Below, piece by piece: positions 9,604-16,570 of a DNA stretch of 64,000 bases (its first letter is position 1; every line of letters starts with the position of its first letter). The notes under the pieces are model-generated. The model did no database searches and was not told where the DNA came from. It saw only the letters and a program-made list of their open reading frames with translations. The DNA is from Aquimarina amphilecti (GTDB lineage Bacteria > Bacteroidota > Bacteroidia > Flavobacteriales > Flavobacteriaceae). The stretch is from positions 434,001 to 498,000 of the forward strand of contig NZ_FOAB01000001.1 in assembly GCF_900109375.1 (NCBI RefSeq), read 5' to 3'. The translations under genes and the position numbers were made by a program.

Positions 9604-9724
9604 TTCGAACCCTGAGGCTCTCGAAGGGTGATTCTAGTTGAACCGGGCTTCGAGAGCCTCAGCCCTCGGGAAACGATATTTTTGAACATTATGTATTACC
9701 GAACCCTGAGCGGAGTCGAAGGGT
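9604..9724. repeat. GC-rich hairpin repeat cluster A
   Basis: This is a GC-rich block in AT-rich DNA. Within it, CTGAGGCTCTCGAAG (9612-9626) and its exact reverse complement (9648-9662) form a 15-bp inverted repeat with a 21-nt spacer. Each arm is itself a small hairpin (ACCCT...AGGGT at 9609-9629; GGGCT...AGCCC at 9645-9665). The 66-bp unit 9604-9669 recurs at 10133-10198 with a single mismatch, on the other side of the GIY-YIG gene. A second short hairpin of the family lies at 9703-9724. The layout resembles REP/BIME-type elements. Confidence 0.8.
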
Positions 9725-9792
9725 GAAATCATAGGGTAACAATTGCTTTAATGCCGACACATAGTAATATGAATACTTTACTATCATAAAGG

Positions 9793-10083
9793 ATGACAGG
9801 ATATATGTACATATTAGCATGTAGTGACGGCAGTTACTATACAGGAAGCACAAAAGATTTAGATAGAAGATTGCAGCAACACCAAAATGGTGAAGGAGCT
9901 AATCATACAAAAAAACGATTACCTGTTAGGTTATTATACTACGAACAATATGATAGGATCGATACGGCATTCTATCGAGAGAAACAAGTACAAGGATGGA
10001 GCAGAGCGAAAAAGGAAGCATTAATGAATGGAGATTTGGATACGTTGCCAGGATTGTCCATTGCCTATCGTGATATTAGGTGA
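9793..10083 (+). CDS. GIY-YIG nuclease family protein (UPF0213/URI-like)
   Basis: This is a 96-residue single-domain GIY-YIG protein of the stand-alone UPF0213 type. The core motif is MYILACSDGSYYTGST (residues 5-20). Arg25/26 follows in the helix, and the putative metal-binding Glu63 sits in FYREKQVQGW. This is the normal length for the family. Stand-alone members have poorly defined roles; the superfamily makes metal-dependent DNA cuts. The stop codon TGA (10081-10083) lies inside the stem of a hairpin repeat (GGTGACT...AGTCACC), so the gene end and the repeat overlap. Near-identical 66-bp repeats lie on both sides. A functional link to these repeats, like that of TnpA-REP transposases, is inference. 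Confidence 0.85.
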   Translation: MTGYMYILACSDGSYYTGSTKDLDRRLQQHQNGEGANHTKKRLPVRLLYYEQYDRIDTAFYREKQVQGWSRAKKEALMNGDLDTLPGLSIAYRDIR

Positions 10084-10226
10084 CTGAGGCTCTCGAAGTC
10101 ACCGGATTTCGGCTACGCTCAATCCTCGGATGTTCGAACCCTGAGGCTCTCGAAGGGTGATTCTAGTTGAACCGGACTTCGAGAGCCTCAGCCCTCGGAT
10201 TCCGGACCCTGAGTGAAGCCGAAGGG
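10074..10226. repeat. GC-rich hairpin repeat cluster B, overlaps nuclease stop
   Basis: The cluster starts inside the last codons of the GIY-YIG gene. A 33-bp stretch at 10074-10106, containing hairpin GGTGACT/AGTCACC, is identical to 14050-14082. It continues with a 66-bp copy (10133-10198) of the unit in cluster A, one mismatch at 10176 versus 9647, and a final short hairpin near 10204-10226. Cluster A, the nuclease gene and cluster B together make a cassette of about 620 bp with direct-repeat ends. Confidence 0.8.
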
Positions 10227-10236
10227 TTAGTACAAC

Positions 10237-10275
10237 ACCCCCAATAGTTGGACGCAACTATTGGGGGTATTTTTT
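10237..10275 (+). terminator. Intrinsic terminator after GIY-YIG cassette
   Basis: A perfect 14-bp stem (ACCCCCAATAGTTG at 10237-10250 with its complement at 10255-10268), tetraloop GACG, is followed by TATTTTTTG. The T-run is on the + strand only, so it ends transcription coming from the nuclease side. Confidence 0.85.
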
Positions 10276-10298
10276 GTCTTTTTGTTTGTTGTAAAATA

Positions 10299-11600
10299 TT
10301 ATTGATTCACATAATTACCAAATGGGATACCGATACTAAATCCTAGTGCGTGCGTACTTTTACCGCTTAAGGTTTTTTCGTGTATTTCTCTCCATTGTAA
10401 TTCTACACTAATAGCAGAATCATCGTTTTTACCTTTTAGGTAAAATGGAATTCCTATTTTCCAAGTTGATGCTTCATATTCTCCAAATGAATAATCAAAA
10501 GAAGCACTTAACCCAACAGGGAAATCACGATAAAAGTAAACAAAATCACCTTTAAGATTATGGGTAATGAAAGAATCAAATTCACCAATATATTTGTTTT
10601 GGGTGCTTAATTCTACTGGTGTTGTAGGAGTATTGTTAGGTAAAGAGGTAAATGTTATTTCTTTAAGAATATTTGCTGCTATAGAGTTATTCATAAAACC
10701 ATTATAAGAACCTGTAAACTGCATCGTTCCTATTCGCATTGATTTACGATAATAACTGAATGAACCTTCTAGTGATAAGGGATAAAAGCTTTTAGTTTCA
10801 GAACTAGGAGACGATTCTTCTTTAAAGACCTCATATTCCGTGGTACTTATTGGCATATAAATTCTTGCTGACCACCATGTTTTTCTTAAAGCTTTGATAT
10901 ATTTTCCTTTAGTGATAGTTTCAGCTTCTTCAATTAATGTTTCATTATAAGTGTTTTTTACAGCAGCAGTATAAGCATTATTATATTCATCCTCTGTATT
11001 GATAGTAGGATCAAGTGATTTTTTCTTTTCAATAGTTAAATCTGTTTCTTTCTGGGATTCTTTATATTTATCATATTTATATGATAATGCCTGATCAAGC
11101 AAGTACTCGTCTCTAAACTTTTTTATTTTTGCTTTGTCCGTATACCCAATGTTTCCGTGAAAAAGTTGAGTGAATTTCACAAAAACACCAATGTCATTTT
11201 GTATTTCACTATCTACAGAGAGACTAGAGAAATTGTCTTCTATGTCTGCCTGGATTCCCATACTCCATATATACCTTATATAGTCAGTTCCACTAGTTGT
11301 TTTGTTATTAGGATTAATAGAATATCCCAACGTTAGTCTATTGTTTTCTTCTTCTAAGGTAGCAAACGCTGCTCGTGTAGATAAATCAGAAGCTTCCGTT
11401 AATAGTTTGTTGATTTCTCTATTAAAAATAATGTTTAATGCCTTATAATGTATGAATTTCTCTTCATTATATGATTTGTCTTGATATAATTGTTTTACAT
11501 CCGTTTTAAATTTCTCTTCTTCATCCTTATCAGATAATTGAGCATGAAGGTTAGCAATTGTTAAAAATAAAAAAGAAAAGAAAGTAATTGTTCGGCCCAT
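10299..11600 (-). CDS. Exported protein, probable outer-membrane or periplasmic, unknown
   Basis: This is a 433-residue protein with an SPI signal (MGRTITFFSFLFLTIANLHA, cleavage before Gln21). The first 220 mature residues are helical and charged. The C-terminal 170 residues contain alternating-hydrophobic strands such as LEGSFSYYRKS and GDFVYFYRDF, ending FGNYVNQ, which suggests a beta-barrel or beta-sandwich. I do not recognise a family. It is monocistronic and faces away from the Hint-domain gene. A 19-bp inverted repeat lies about 40 nt upstream of its start. Confidence 0.6.
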   Translation of the reverse strand: MGRTITFFSFLFLTIANLHAQLSDKDEEEKFKTDVKQLYQDKSYNEEKFIHYKALNIIFNREINKLLTEASDLSTRAAFATLEEENNRLTLGYSINPNNKTTSGTDYIRYIWSMGIQADIEDNFSSLSVDSEIQNDIGVFVKFTQLFHGNIGYTDKAKIKKFRDEYLLDQALSYKYDKYKESQKETDLTIEKKKSLDPTINTEDEYNNAYTAAVKNTYNETLIEEAETITKGKYIKALRKTWWSARIYMPISTTEYEVFKEESSPSSETKSFYPLSLEGSFSYYRKSMRIGTMQFTGSYNGFMNNSIAANILKEITFTSLPNNTPTTPVELSTQNKYIGEFDSFITHNLKGDFVYFYRDFPVGLSASFDYSFGEYEASTWKIGIPFYLKGKNDDSAISVELQWREIHEKTLSGKSTHALGFSIGIPFGNYVNQ

Positions 11601-11639
11601 TTTATAAAGTTTTTAGTTCACTCAAAAATAAAGGAAATG

Positions 11640-11683
11640 CTATATATTAAATATACCCAATTGCGGGTATATTTAATATATAG
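11640..11683. promoter_or_regulatory. 19-bp perfect inverted repeat in divergent intergenic region
   Basis: CTATATATTAAATATACCC (11640-11658), loop AATTGC, then the exact complement at 11665-11683. It sits 40 nt upstream of the minus-strand gene at 10299-11600, in a 338-bp divergent spacer. There is no T-run on either side, so it is not a normal terminator. It could be a dimeric repressor site or a strong 5'-UTR hairpin of the minus-strand message. Confidence 0.55.
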
Positions 11684-11852
11684 TTTAATTTACTATTAGA
11701 ATATATCATAATATACCTCTTGATTTAAATTTTATAACCTATAATGATTTAGATTGATATTCTGATATTAGCATTTTTGAATTAGATATTACCAAAAAAT
11801 CAGAAACAAAACATTGTTTGATTAGGCATATTTTGTATTAAAATTTTAACAC

Positions 11853-11886
11853 TTGTTTAATCTCCTTATTATAAATAGTATCTTTG
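11853..11886 (+). promoter_or_regulatory. Bacteroidetes-type promoter of the Hint-domain gene
   Basis: TTG at 11853-11855 and TATCTTTG at 11879-11886 fit the -33 and -7 (TAnnTTTG) elements used by the Bacteroidetes primary sigma factor. They lie 52 nt before the ATG at 11939. Confidence 0.5.
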
Positions 11887-11938
11887 TTAGGTAACAAGAT
11901 GATCTATAATAACTTCTTGCCCCAAAAAAGCGAATAAG

Positions 11939-13207
11939 ATGAAACCTATATTGTCCTTTTATGTACTGCTGTTATGCTCTATGGTAACTACTGCACAGGA
12001 AATCAAAGCATTGATTCCTTCTGTAGAACTTTTAGAATTTAGTAAGGAAGGTGAGCAGGAGTTTAATAGAAATTGGAAAGCTTGCGAAGTTATCTGGGAA
12101 AAGATGCAAAATGGGGTTGAGTATAAAGATCTTACAAAACAGGAACAACAAGATTTAGAGAAGGTAAGTGAGGTGCATAGCGATTATTGGCAAGTAGGTA
12201 CTGATGGATGTAGTTGGTATTGTGGTGCTAGTATTGCTAAGGTTTCTGCTTCTTCTTATTTAAAGACACAAGGGAAAACATCATATGTTCCTGAAAATTC
12301 TCATGATTTTGATTATAAAAATGCCTGGGTAGAGGGAGTTGAAGGATATGGAGTTGGCGAGTTTTTGGAATTTAGTTTTCCTCAGGAAAATCCTAGGATT
12401 ACTAAAATTAGTATAGTAAACGGGTATGTAAAAAGCGAAAAAGCTTGGAAAGCAAATAGTAGAGTTAAAAAACTAAAAATGTATATAGATGATAAACCGT
12501 ATGCTATTTTAGACTTAAAAGATCAAAGAGCAACTAATCATTTTACGGTTGATCCAATTGGTAACGATGATCGCGATAATTATGATGAACTTTCCAAGTT
12601 ACCGGATTGGACTATCAAATTTGAAATTCTAGAAGTATATCCAGGAGAAAAATATGATGATACCGTGATTTCAGAAATCTATTTTGATGGGATTGATGTG
12701 CATTGTTTTGCTGCTGGGACTATGATCACCATGGCTAATGCTACGCAAAAACCAATTGAGTTGGTAAAAGTAGGTGATCAGGTAGTATCTTATCATAAAC
12801 AAACAAAAACCTATATCACTACTATTGTAGAAGAAGTAGCTAGCCCAATACACAACAACCTAGTTACCATTACTTTTGATGATCAATCAACGATAACATG
12901 TACCAATGACCATCCTCTATTACGAGCCAATGGAGATTGGGTTTCTTATAATCCTTCGAAAACAATAAAAGACTATGATTATGACTGGGTTTATCAACTA
13001 AAAGTAGGAGATGTTCTACAAGGAAATGATATGCAACGAACCGTTACATCTATTAAAGCAATTGAAGCAGCGCAGCCTACATATACCATAGTACGCTTAG
13101 ATACAGGAACTACTTTTATTGCTAATAATATTGTGGTAGGAACGGAACCATTAAGGAAGATAAAAAAATGTGATGTTCATAAATCAAATTGTAAAGTAGT
13201 AAAGTAA
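11939..13207 (+). CDS. Exported glycan-binding-like protein with C-terminal Hint domain
   Basis: This is a 422-residue protein. It has an SPI signal (1-19), a discoidin-like module similar to the NADase-type glycan-binding domain (about 80-250), and a Hint (hedgehog/intein) domain from Cys256. Hint features are block A CFAAGTMI, the ITCTNDHPLL block with the conserved His, and the terminal beta strand TTFIANNIVVG. The usual C-terminal His-Asn pair of splicing inteins is absent, so cleavage or ester formation at Cys256 is more likely than splicing. Only about 20 basic residues follow the Hint domain, so there is no downstream toxin. It is followed 6 nt later by a small membrane protein gene. 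Domain calls are by eye. Confidence 0.7.
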   Translation: MKPILSFYVLLLCSMVTTAQEIKALIPSVELLEFSKEGEQEFNRNWKACEVIWEKMQNGVEYKDLTKQEQQDLEKVSEVHSDYWQVGTDGCSWYCGASIAKVSASSYLKTQGKTSYVPENSHDFDYKNAWVEGVEGYGVGEFLEFSFPQENPRITKISIVNGYVKSEKAWKANSRVKKLKMYIDDKPYAILDLKDQRATNHFTVDPIGNDDRDNYDELSKLPDWTIKFEILEVYPGEKYDDTVISEIYFDGIDVHCFAAGTMITMANATQKPIELVKVGDQVVSYHKQTKTYITTIVEEVASPIHNNLVTITFDDQSTITCTNDHPLLRANGDWVSYNPSKTIKDYDYDWVYQLKVGDVLQGNDMQRTVTSIKAIEAAQPTYTIVRLDTGTTFIANNIVVGTEPLRKIKKCDVHKSNCKVVK

Positions 13208-13213
13208 ATAGAG

Positions 13214-13627
13214 ATGATCATATACCTTAGCATCATAGAAATAGTATTAGTTGCGTATACTTTGTACGAAGGATATCGATATTTCAGTTTTAAATATTTA
13301 TCACTTACTATTGATGCTACTGTAATTTTATGTCAGGCCGATAAAGCTTTTCAAACAGTTACTTCAAGATTGTTAAAAGGAACAAGACAGGTAATGAAAG
13401 TAGGGCTTTCCTATAAAATAGATGAAAAAAGTTATTCTGAGATTCAAAAAATTCCATATAATCCTGAGATAAACCTTGGCAGTACTATACCACTAAAAGT
13501 TCTAAAGAATAATCCTAATGTTTGCAGCTTACATAAGGATATTGTTCGTTTAAGAAGGTTAATGTTAGCATTGATATTCTTGATATTTTGGTCCGTATTG
13601 TCCTATGTTGTCCTGAAAACTTCTTAA
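13214..13627 (+). CDS. Small two-helix membrane protein, DUF3592-like
   Basis: This is a 137-residue protein with membrane helices at both ends (about 3-20 and 113-133) and a soluble middle. The middle has the pattern VGLSYKIDEKSYS then VLKNNPNVCSLH, reminiscent of DUF3592 (a Tyr/Val strand, then NP followed by a charged turn). The gap to the Hint-domain gene is 6 nt, implying co-transcription. The function is unknown. A partner or protector of the exported Hint protein is possible but unsupported. Confidence 0.5.
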   Translation: MIIYLSIIEIVLVAYTLYEGYRYFSFKYLSLTIDATVILCQADKAFQTVTSRLLKGTRQVMKVGLSYKIDEKSYSEIQKIPYNPEINLGSTIPLKVLKNNPNVCSLHKDIVRLRRLMLALIFLIFWSVLSYVVLKTS

Positions 13628-13734
13628 GCATCTTATATTTTATGTGCCTAAAACTATGGTAATCTTTATTACAGTATGGGCGTTCATAAATTAACTTCTC
13701 ATTAACAAAAATTGTCTAAGAATACTCAAAACCT

Positions 13735-14030
13735 ACTGCCATTACCAGGGAGTGGGTACCTATATAATTAGGCATATCGAGATGAGTATTTCGCTTAGGG
13801 GACTTATCATAGTAGGTGCTGTAAGCCAAAGCTTTGCATGGGTTAGTTCTAGTAAAAGGTAAGGGTACTTCTAATAAGAAGCATGGCTAGGTGTAAAGAG
13901 AAGTAACTCTTGTGTCAGAAGGAAGTGTCACTTCTGTTTAACACAGGAACTTCCTATATCGGAACTAGAAGGAGAGTAGTACATAAATAGGAGTGAGGTA
14001 CCTCTGAAGTACCCCTAAAACAACAAAAAA
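13735..14030. ncRNA. Unexplained structured-looking spacer, candidate RNA
   Basis: About 300 bp with clearly higher GC than the flanks and no convincing gene. It is dense in short inverted repeats: CTTCT-AATA-AGAAG (13868-13882), AAGAG...CTCTT (13896-13911), and a composite stem TGTGT+CAGAAG (13911-13921) pairing with CTTCTG (13931-13936) and ACACA (13941-13945). A 26-codon frame (13782-13862) exists but has no family resemblance. It could be a regulatory RNA, a decayed element or a ribozyme-like fragment. I cannot assign a strand or a family. Confidence 0.3.
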
Positions 14031-14049
14031 TGTTAAATTTTTATTATAG

Positions 14050-14245
14050 TATTAGGTGACTGAGGCTCTCGAAGTCACCGGACTTTGACTCTGCGGTTGC
14101 TGAGCCTGCCGGACTTCGAGAGCTTCAACCCTGGGATGTTCGAACCCTGAGGCTCTGGAAGGGTGATTTGCTGAGCCTGCCGGGCTTCGAGAGCCTCAGC
14201 CCTCGGATACTGATATTCTCGAACCCTGATTACTGCGGGTTTCGA
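14050..14245. repeat. GC-rich hairpin repeat cluster C, no nuclease gene
   Basis: It begins with the 33 bp that end the GIY-YIG gene in cluster B (14050-14082 identical to 10074-10106), although no nuclease gene precedes it. TGAGCCTGCCGG followed by CTTCGAGAGC occurs twice (from 14101 and from 14172), differing by one base. Two more family hairpins lie at about 14142-14165 and 14220-14245. It looks like a non-autonomous copy of the same element. Confidence 0.75.
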
Positions 14246-14369
14246 TTATTCCAGAATCAGTATTAAATTTTACTTACTGTTATTAAGAACTCTTTATAAC
14301 TATCCGTTAAACCCTAGTTAAACGAGCCTTTTTACTTGTTTTTGGCGTTCTTGAATGTTATATTAAAGT

Positions 14370-15011
14370 ATGGAAAAAATACTAGTAGTAGGTGCCACAG
14401 GTACCACAGGAAATAAAGTCATTAATGAATTAAATAATCAAGATAATTTTGAACCGGTTGCAATGGTGCGAAAAGAAGAGCAGCAGCTAAAGTTTCAAAA
14501 ACAAGGCATACAAACCGTATTAGCCGACTTATCCGAAGATGTTACTCACGTAACTAAAGGTATAGATAAAGTAATTTTTGCAGCAGGATCAAAAGGAAAA
14601 GCATTAGAAACTGTAGATCGTAAAGGAGCGATGAAAATTGTTGACGCCTCTAAAAAACATAAAGTTCATAAACTCGTTATGTTAAGTTCTATAGGAGCAG
14701 ACGCTCCACAGCAGTCTGATAAATTACAAGATTATCTACAGGCTAAAAATGATGCTGATGAATATCTGGCCAATAGTGGTTTAGATTTTACGATTGTTAG
14801 ACCTGGTACACTGAATGATGAAGTACCAACGGGAAAAATACGATTAGCAACAAGTTTAGATAATAAAAAAGGTTCTATTCCAAGAGGAGATGTTGCCAAG
14901 GTGTTAGTCCAGAGCTTGAAGGACACTATCGCTAGAAGAGAAGTCTTTGAAATTCTTAATGGAGAACAACAGATTGACAAAGCATTAGATACAGTAGCTA
15001 GTATTCGATAA
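14370..15011 (+). CDS. NAD(P)-binding oxidoreductase, atypical SDR (NmrA/YwnB-like)
   Basis: This is a 213-residue Rossmann protein. The dinucleotide motif is GATGTTG (8-14) after the first strand KILVVGA. An acidic-turn residue and VRKEE follow strand 2, LSSIGAD marks the active-site strand, and IVRPGTL is typical of NAD(P)H-binding atypical short-chain dehydrogenases. The Tyr-x-x-x-Lys pair appears as YLQAK. Its length is normal for the family. The substrate is unknown; the family includes quinone-oxidoreductase-like and redox-sensor proteins. It stands alone and ends at a strong terminator. Confidence 0.75.
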   Translation: MEKILVVGATGTTGNKVINELNNQDNFEPVAMVRKEEQQLKFQKQGIQTVLADLSEDVTHVTKGIDKVIFAAGSKGKALETVDRKGAMKIVDASKKHKVHKLVMLSSIGADAPQQSDKLQDYLQAKNDADEYLANSGLDFTIVRPGTLNDEVPTGKIRLATSLDNKKGSIPRGDVAKVLVQSLKDTIARREVFEILNGEQQIDKALDTVASIR

Positions 15012-15037
15012 TTGAATATTAACTATTTGTTGGTAAG

Positions 15038-15081
15038 CATCCCATTAAACGATTATATGTTTAATGGGATGTTTTTTATTT
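15038..15081 (+). terminator. Intrinsic terminator of the SDR gene
   Basis: A 13-bp perfect stem CATCCCATTAAAC (15038-15050) pairs with 15059-15071 and is followed by TTTTTTATTTT. It lies 27 nt after the stop codon. Confidence 0.85.
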
Positions 15082-15290
15082 TCGAACCCTGAGATGTCAC
15101 ACCGCGCCTGTCGGGCTTCGGCTCCGCTCAGCCCTCGGCTGGTTACATTCTCGAACCCTGAGCGTAGTCGAAGGGTGATTACTAAGGACTTCTGCTCCGC
15201 GGCTGCTGAGTTTACCGAAGTACAGCCCTCGGATGTTCGAACCCTGAGCTGTTACACTGAGCTTGTCGAAGTGTTGTCGAAAGGTGGTCC
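15081..15290. repeat. GC-rich hairpin repeat cluster D
   Basis: Several degenerate members of the same hairpin family follow each other: GGGCTTCGGCTCCGCTCAGCCC around 15114-15135, ACCCTGAGCGTAGTCGAAGGGT near 15156-15177, and mixed units to about 15290. They interrupt the space between the SDR terminator and the convergent cyclase gene. An open frame running through this block codes only for repeat-derived peptide and is not a gene. Confidence 0.7.
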
Positions 15291-15370
15291 AATAAAAAAC
15301 AAAAAAAGCCGAAGCTTACAACACACAGTAAGCTTCGACTTGCTCGGACTTTCCCCAAAACCCTCGCTAT

Positions 15371-16453
15371 TTATACCCTCGCTATGGTATGAATGTTTAC
15401 TTCTTCTTGCTTGCCTTTTAATAATACACTTCCTAAAAATTGACACGTTAAATTGGCATTAATCTTCAGATCTTGGATCAGTTTATCAGATATTAATAAA
15501 GGTACTTTATAAGCATTACATTGCCCTTGTATCCGTGCAGATGTATTGATAACATCTCCGTGATATGCTATTTCTTTTTTTACAATTCCTACTTCGGTTA
15601 CCATTAGTTTACCACCGTGTAATCCTGCTTTAAATTCTGGAACAACACCATATTTTTGGAGATAATACTCTGATTTCGCCTGTTTTCTTTGTTGGAAAGC
15701 AAAGAAAAGATTTACACAATTGTTATCTGCTAACCCTCTTTTATAAGGCCAGCTTAGGACTACTTCATCACCTACATATTGATAGATTTCAGCATTGTGT
15801 TTAGGAACTACTTTATTAAGATCATAAAAACAATCTTGTATCAATTGGCTGTATTTAAAGTGTCCTAACTTTTCTGCTATGGTTGTAGAGTCTTTAAGGT
15901 CTAAGAACATAAAGATACGTTTCTCTTCTTGTGGGTTTTTATATTTACCTAAAAGCATTTTTATAAAAACTCCTTTTCCGAATTTTTCATTTGCAATTTT
16001 GATAAATGAAAAAACAAATGAAGCTAAAATGATATACAAAATTGCAGCCCAAAATGATTTATTAAAGCAATATAAACCGGTGTGTGTATGAGAAGTAGTG
16101 TATGTAAGGGTGACAAATAAATCTGTAATCATCATAAATACCGTAAATGTTACGATAAAGTGAAAAAGAGTTCTTAAAATAATATCATTGGTAAGTGAAA
16201 TCTTATTACTAGTTAATGCATTAAAAATAAAATCTACACTAGCATATAAGACACCTATTAAAACACCAATGTGAATGAATTTTATAAAATAATAAAATGC
16301 TCCGAGTGTTCCGTTATATTTTTTTATTATAGCTAGTCCTTCTTCTGAGTCGATACCATAATATCTAAATATTGAATATAATACCATAGCAATTGTCCAA
16401 AAAAGTACAGACTGCTTAAGAAGCTGCAAGTATTGTTTTAATGTATAATTCAT
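15371..16453 (-). CDS. Membrane class III adenylate/guanylate cyclase, copy 1
   Basis: This is a 360-residue protein with four N-terminal helices (about 15-30, 52-77, 92-116, 132-153) and a C-terminal class III cyclase catalytic domain (about 178-345). Metal-binding Asp185 is in FLDLKDST and Asp229 is in VGDE. The transition-state pair Asn303/Arg307 is in GDVINTSAR, and KGK is near 346. This suggests synthesis of a cyclic nucleotide at the inner membrane. It is closely similar to its neighbour at 16571-17656, so the pair is a tandem duplication. cAMP versus cGMP cannot be decided here. Confidence 0.8.
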   Translation of the reverse strand: MNYTLKQYLQLLKQSVLFWTIAMVLYSIFRYYGIDSEEGLAIIKKYNGTLGAFYYFIKFIHIGVLIGVLYASVDFIFNALTSNKISLTNDIILRTLFHFIVTFTVFMMITDLFVTLTYTTSHTHTGLYCFNKSFWAAILYIILASFVFSFIKIANEKFGKGVFIKMLLGKYKNPQEEKRIFMFLDLKDSTTIAEKLGHFKYSQLIQDCFYDLNKVVPKHNAEIYQYVGDEVVLSWPYKRGLADNNCVNLFFAFQQRKQAKSEYYLQKYGVVPEFKAGLHGGKLMVTEVGIVKKEIAYHGDVINTSARIQGQCNAYKVPLLISDKLIQDLKINANLTCQFLGSVLLKGKQEEVNIHTIARV

Positions 16454-16570
16454 AACTGGTATAGTTTACGTGATTTCTGTTTTCTATACCTAAAACACAT
16501 ACGTACGAATTCACCCTACTTTTTTCTTTGATTATATAAAAAAGAATATGTTTTTAGCCCTTTTAGATGG

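Noticed and set aside
9495..9689. Minus-strand open frame across repeat cluster A
   Set aside because: It is created by the repeat palindromes and overlaps the end of the gene at 8404-9567.
13782..13862. 26-codon frame in the structured spacer
   Set aside because: It is short, has no family resemblance and no clear promoter; the inverted repeats fit an RNA or decayed element better.
13735..14030. Retron or group II intron remnant
   Set aside because: No reverse transcriptase gene, no recognisable domain V and no msr/msd layout could be found.
15064..15462. Open frame of 132 codons after the SDR terminator
   Set aside because: It runs through hairpin repeat cluster D and then antisense to the cyclase gene; the peptide is repeat-derived and resembles no protein.
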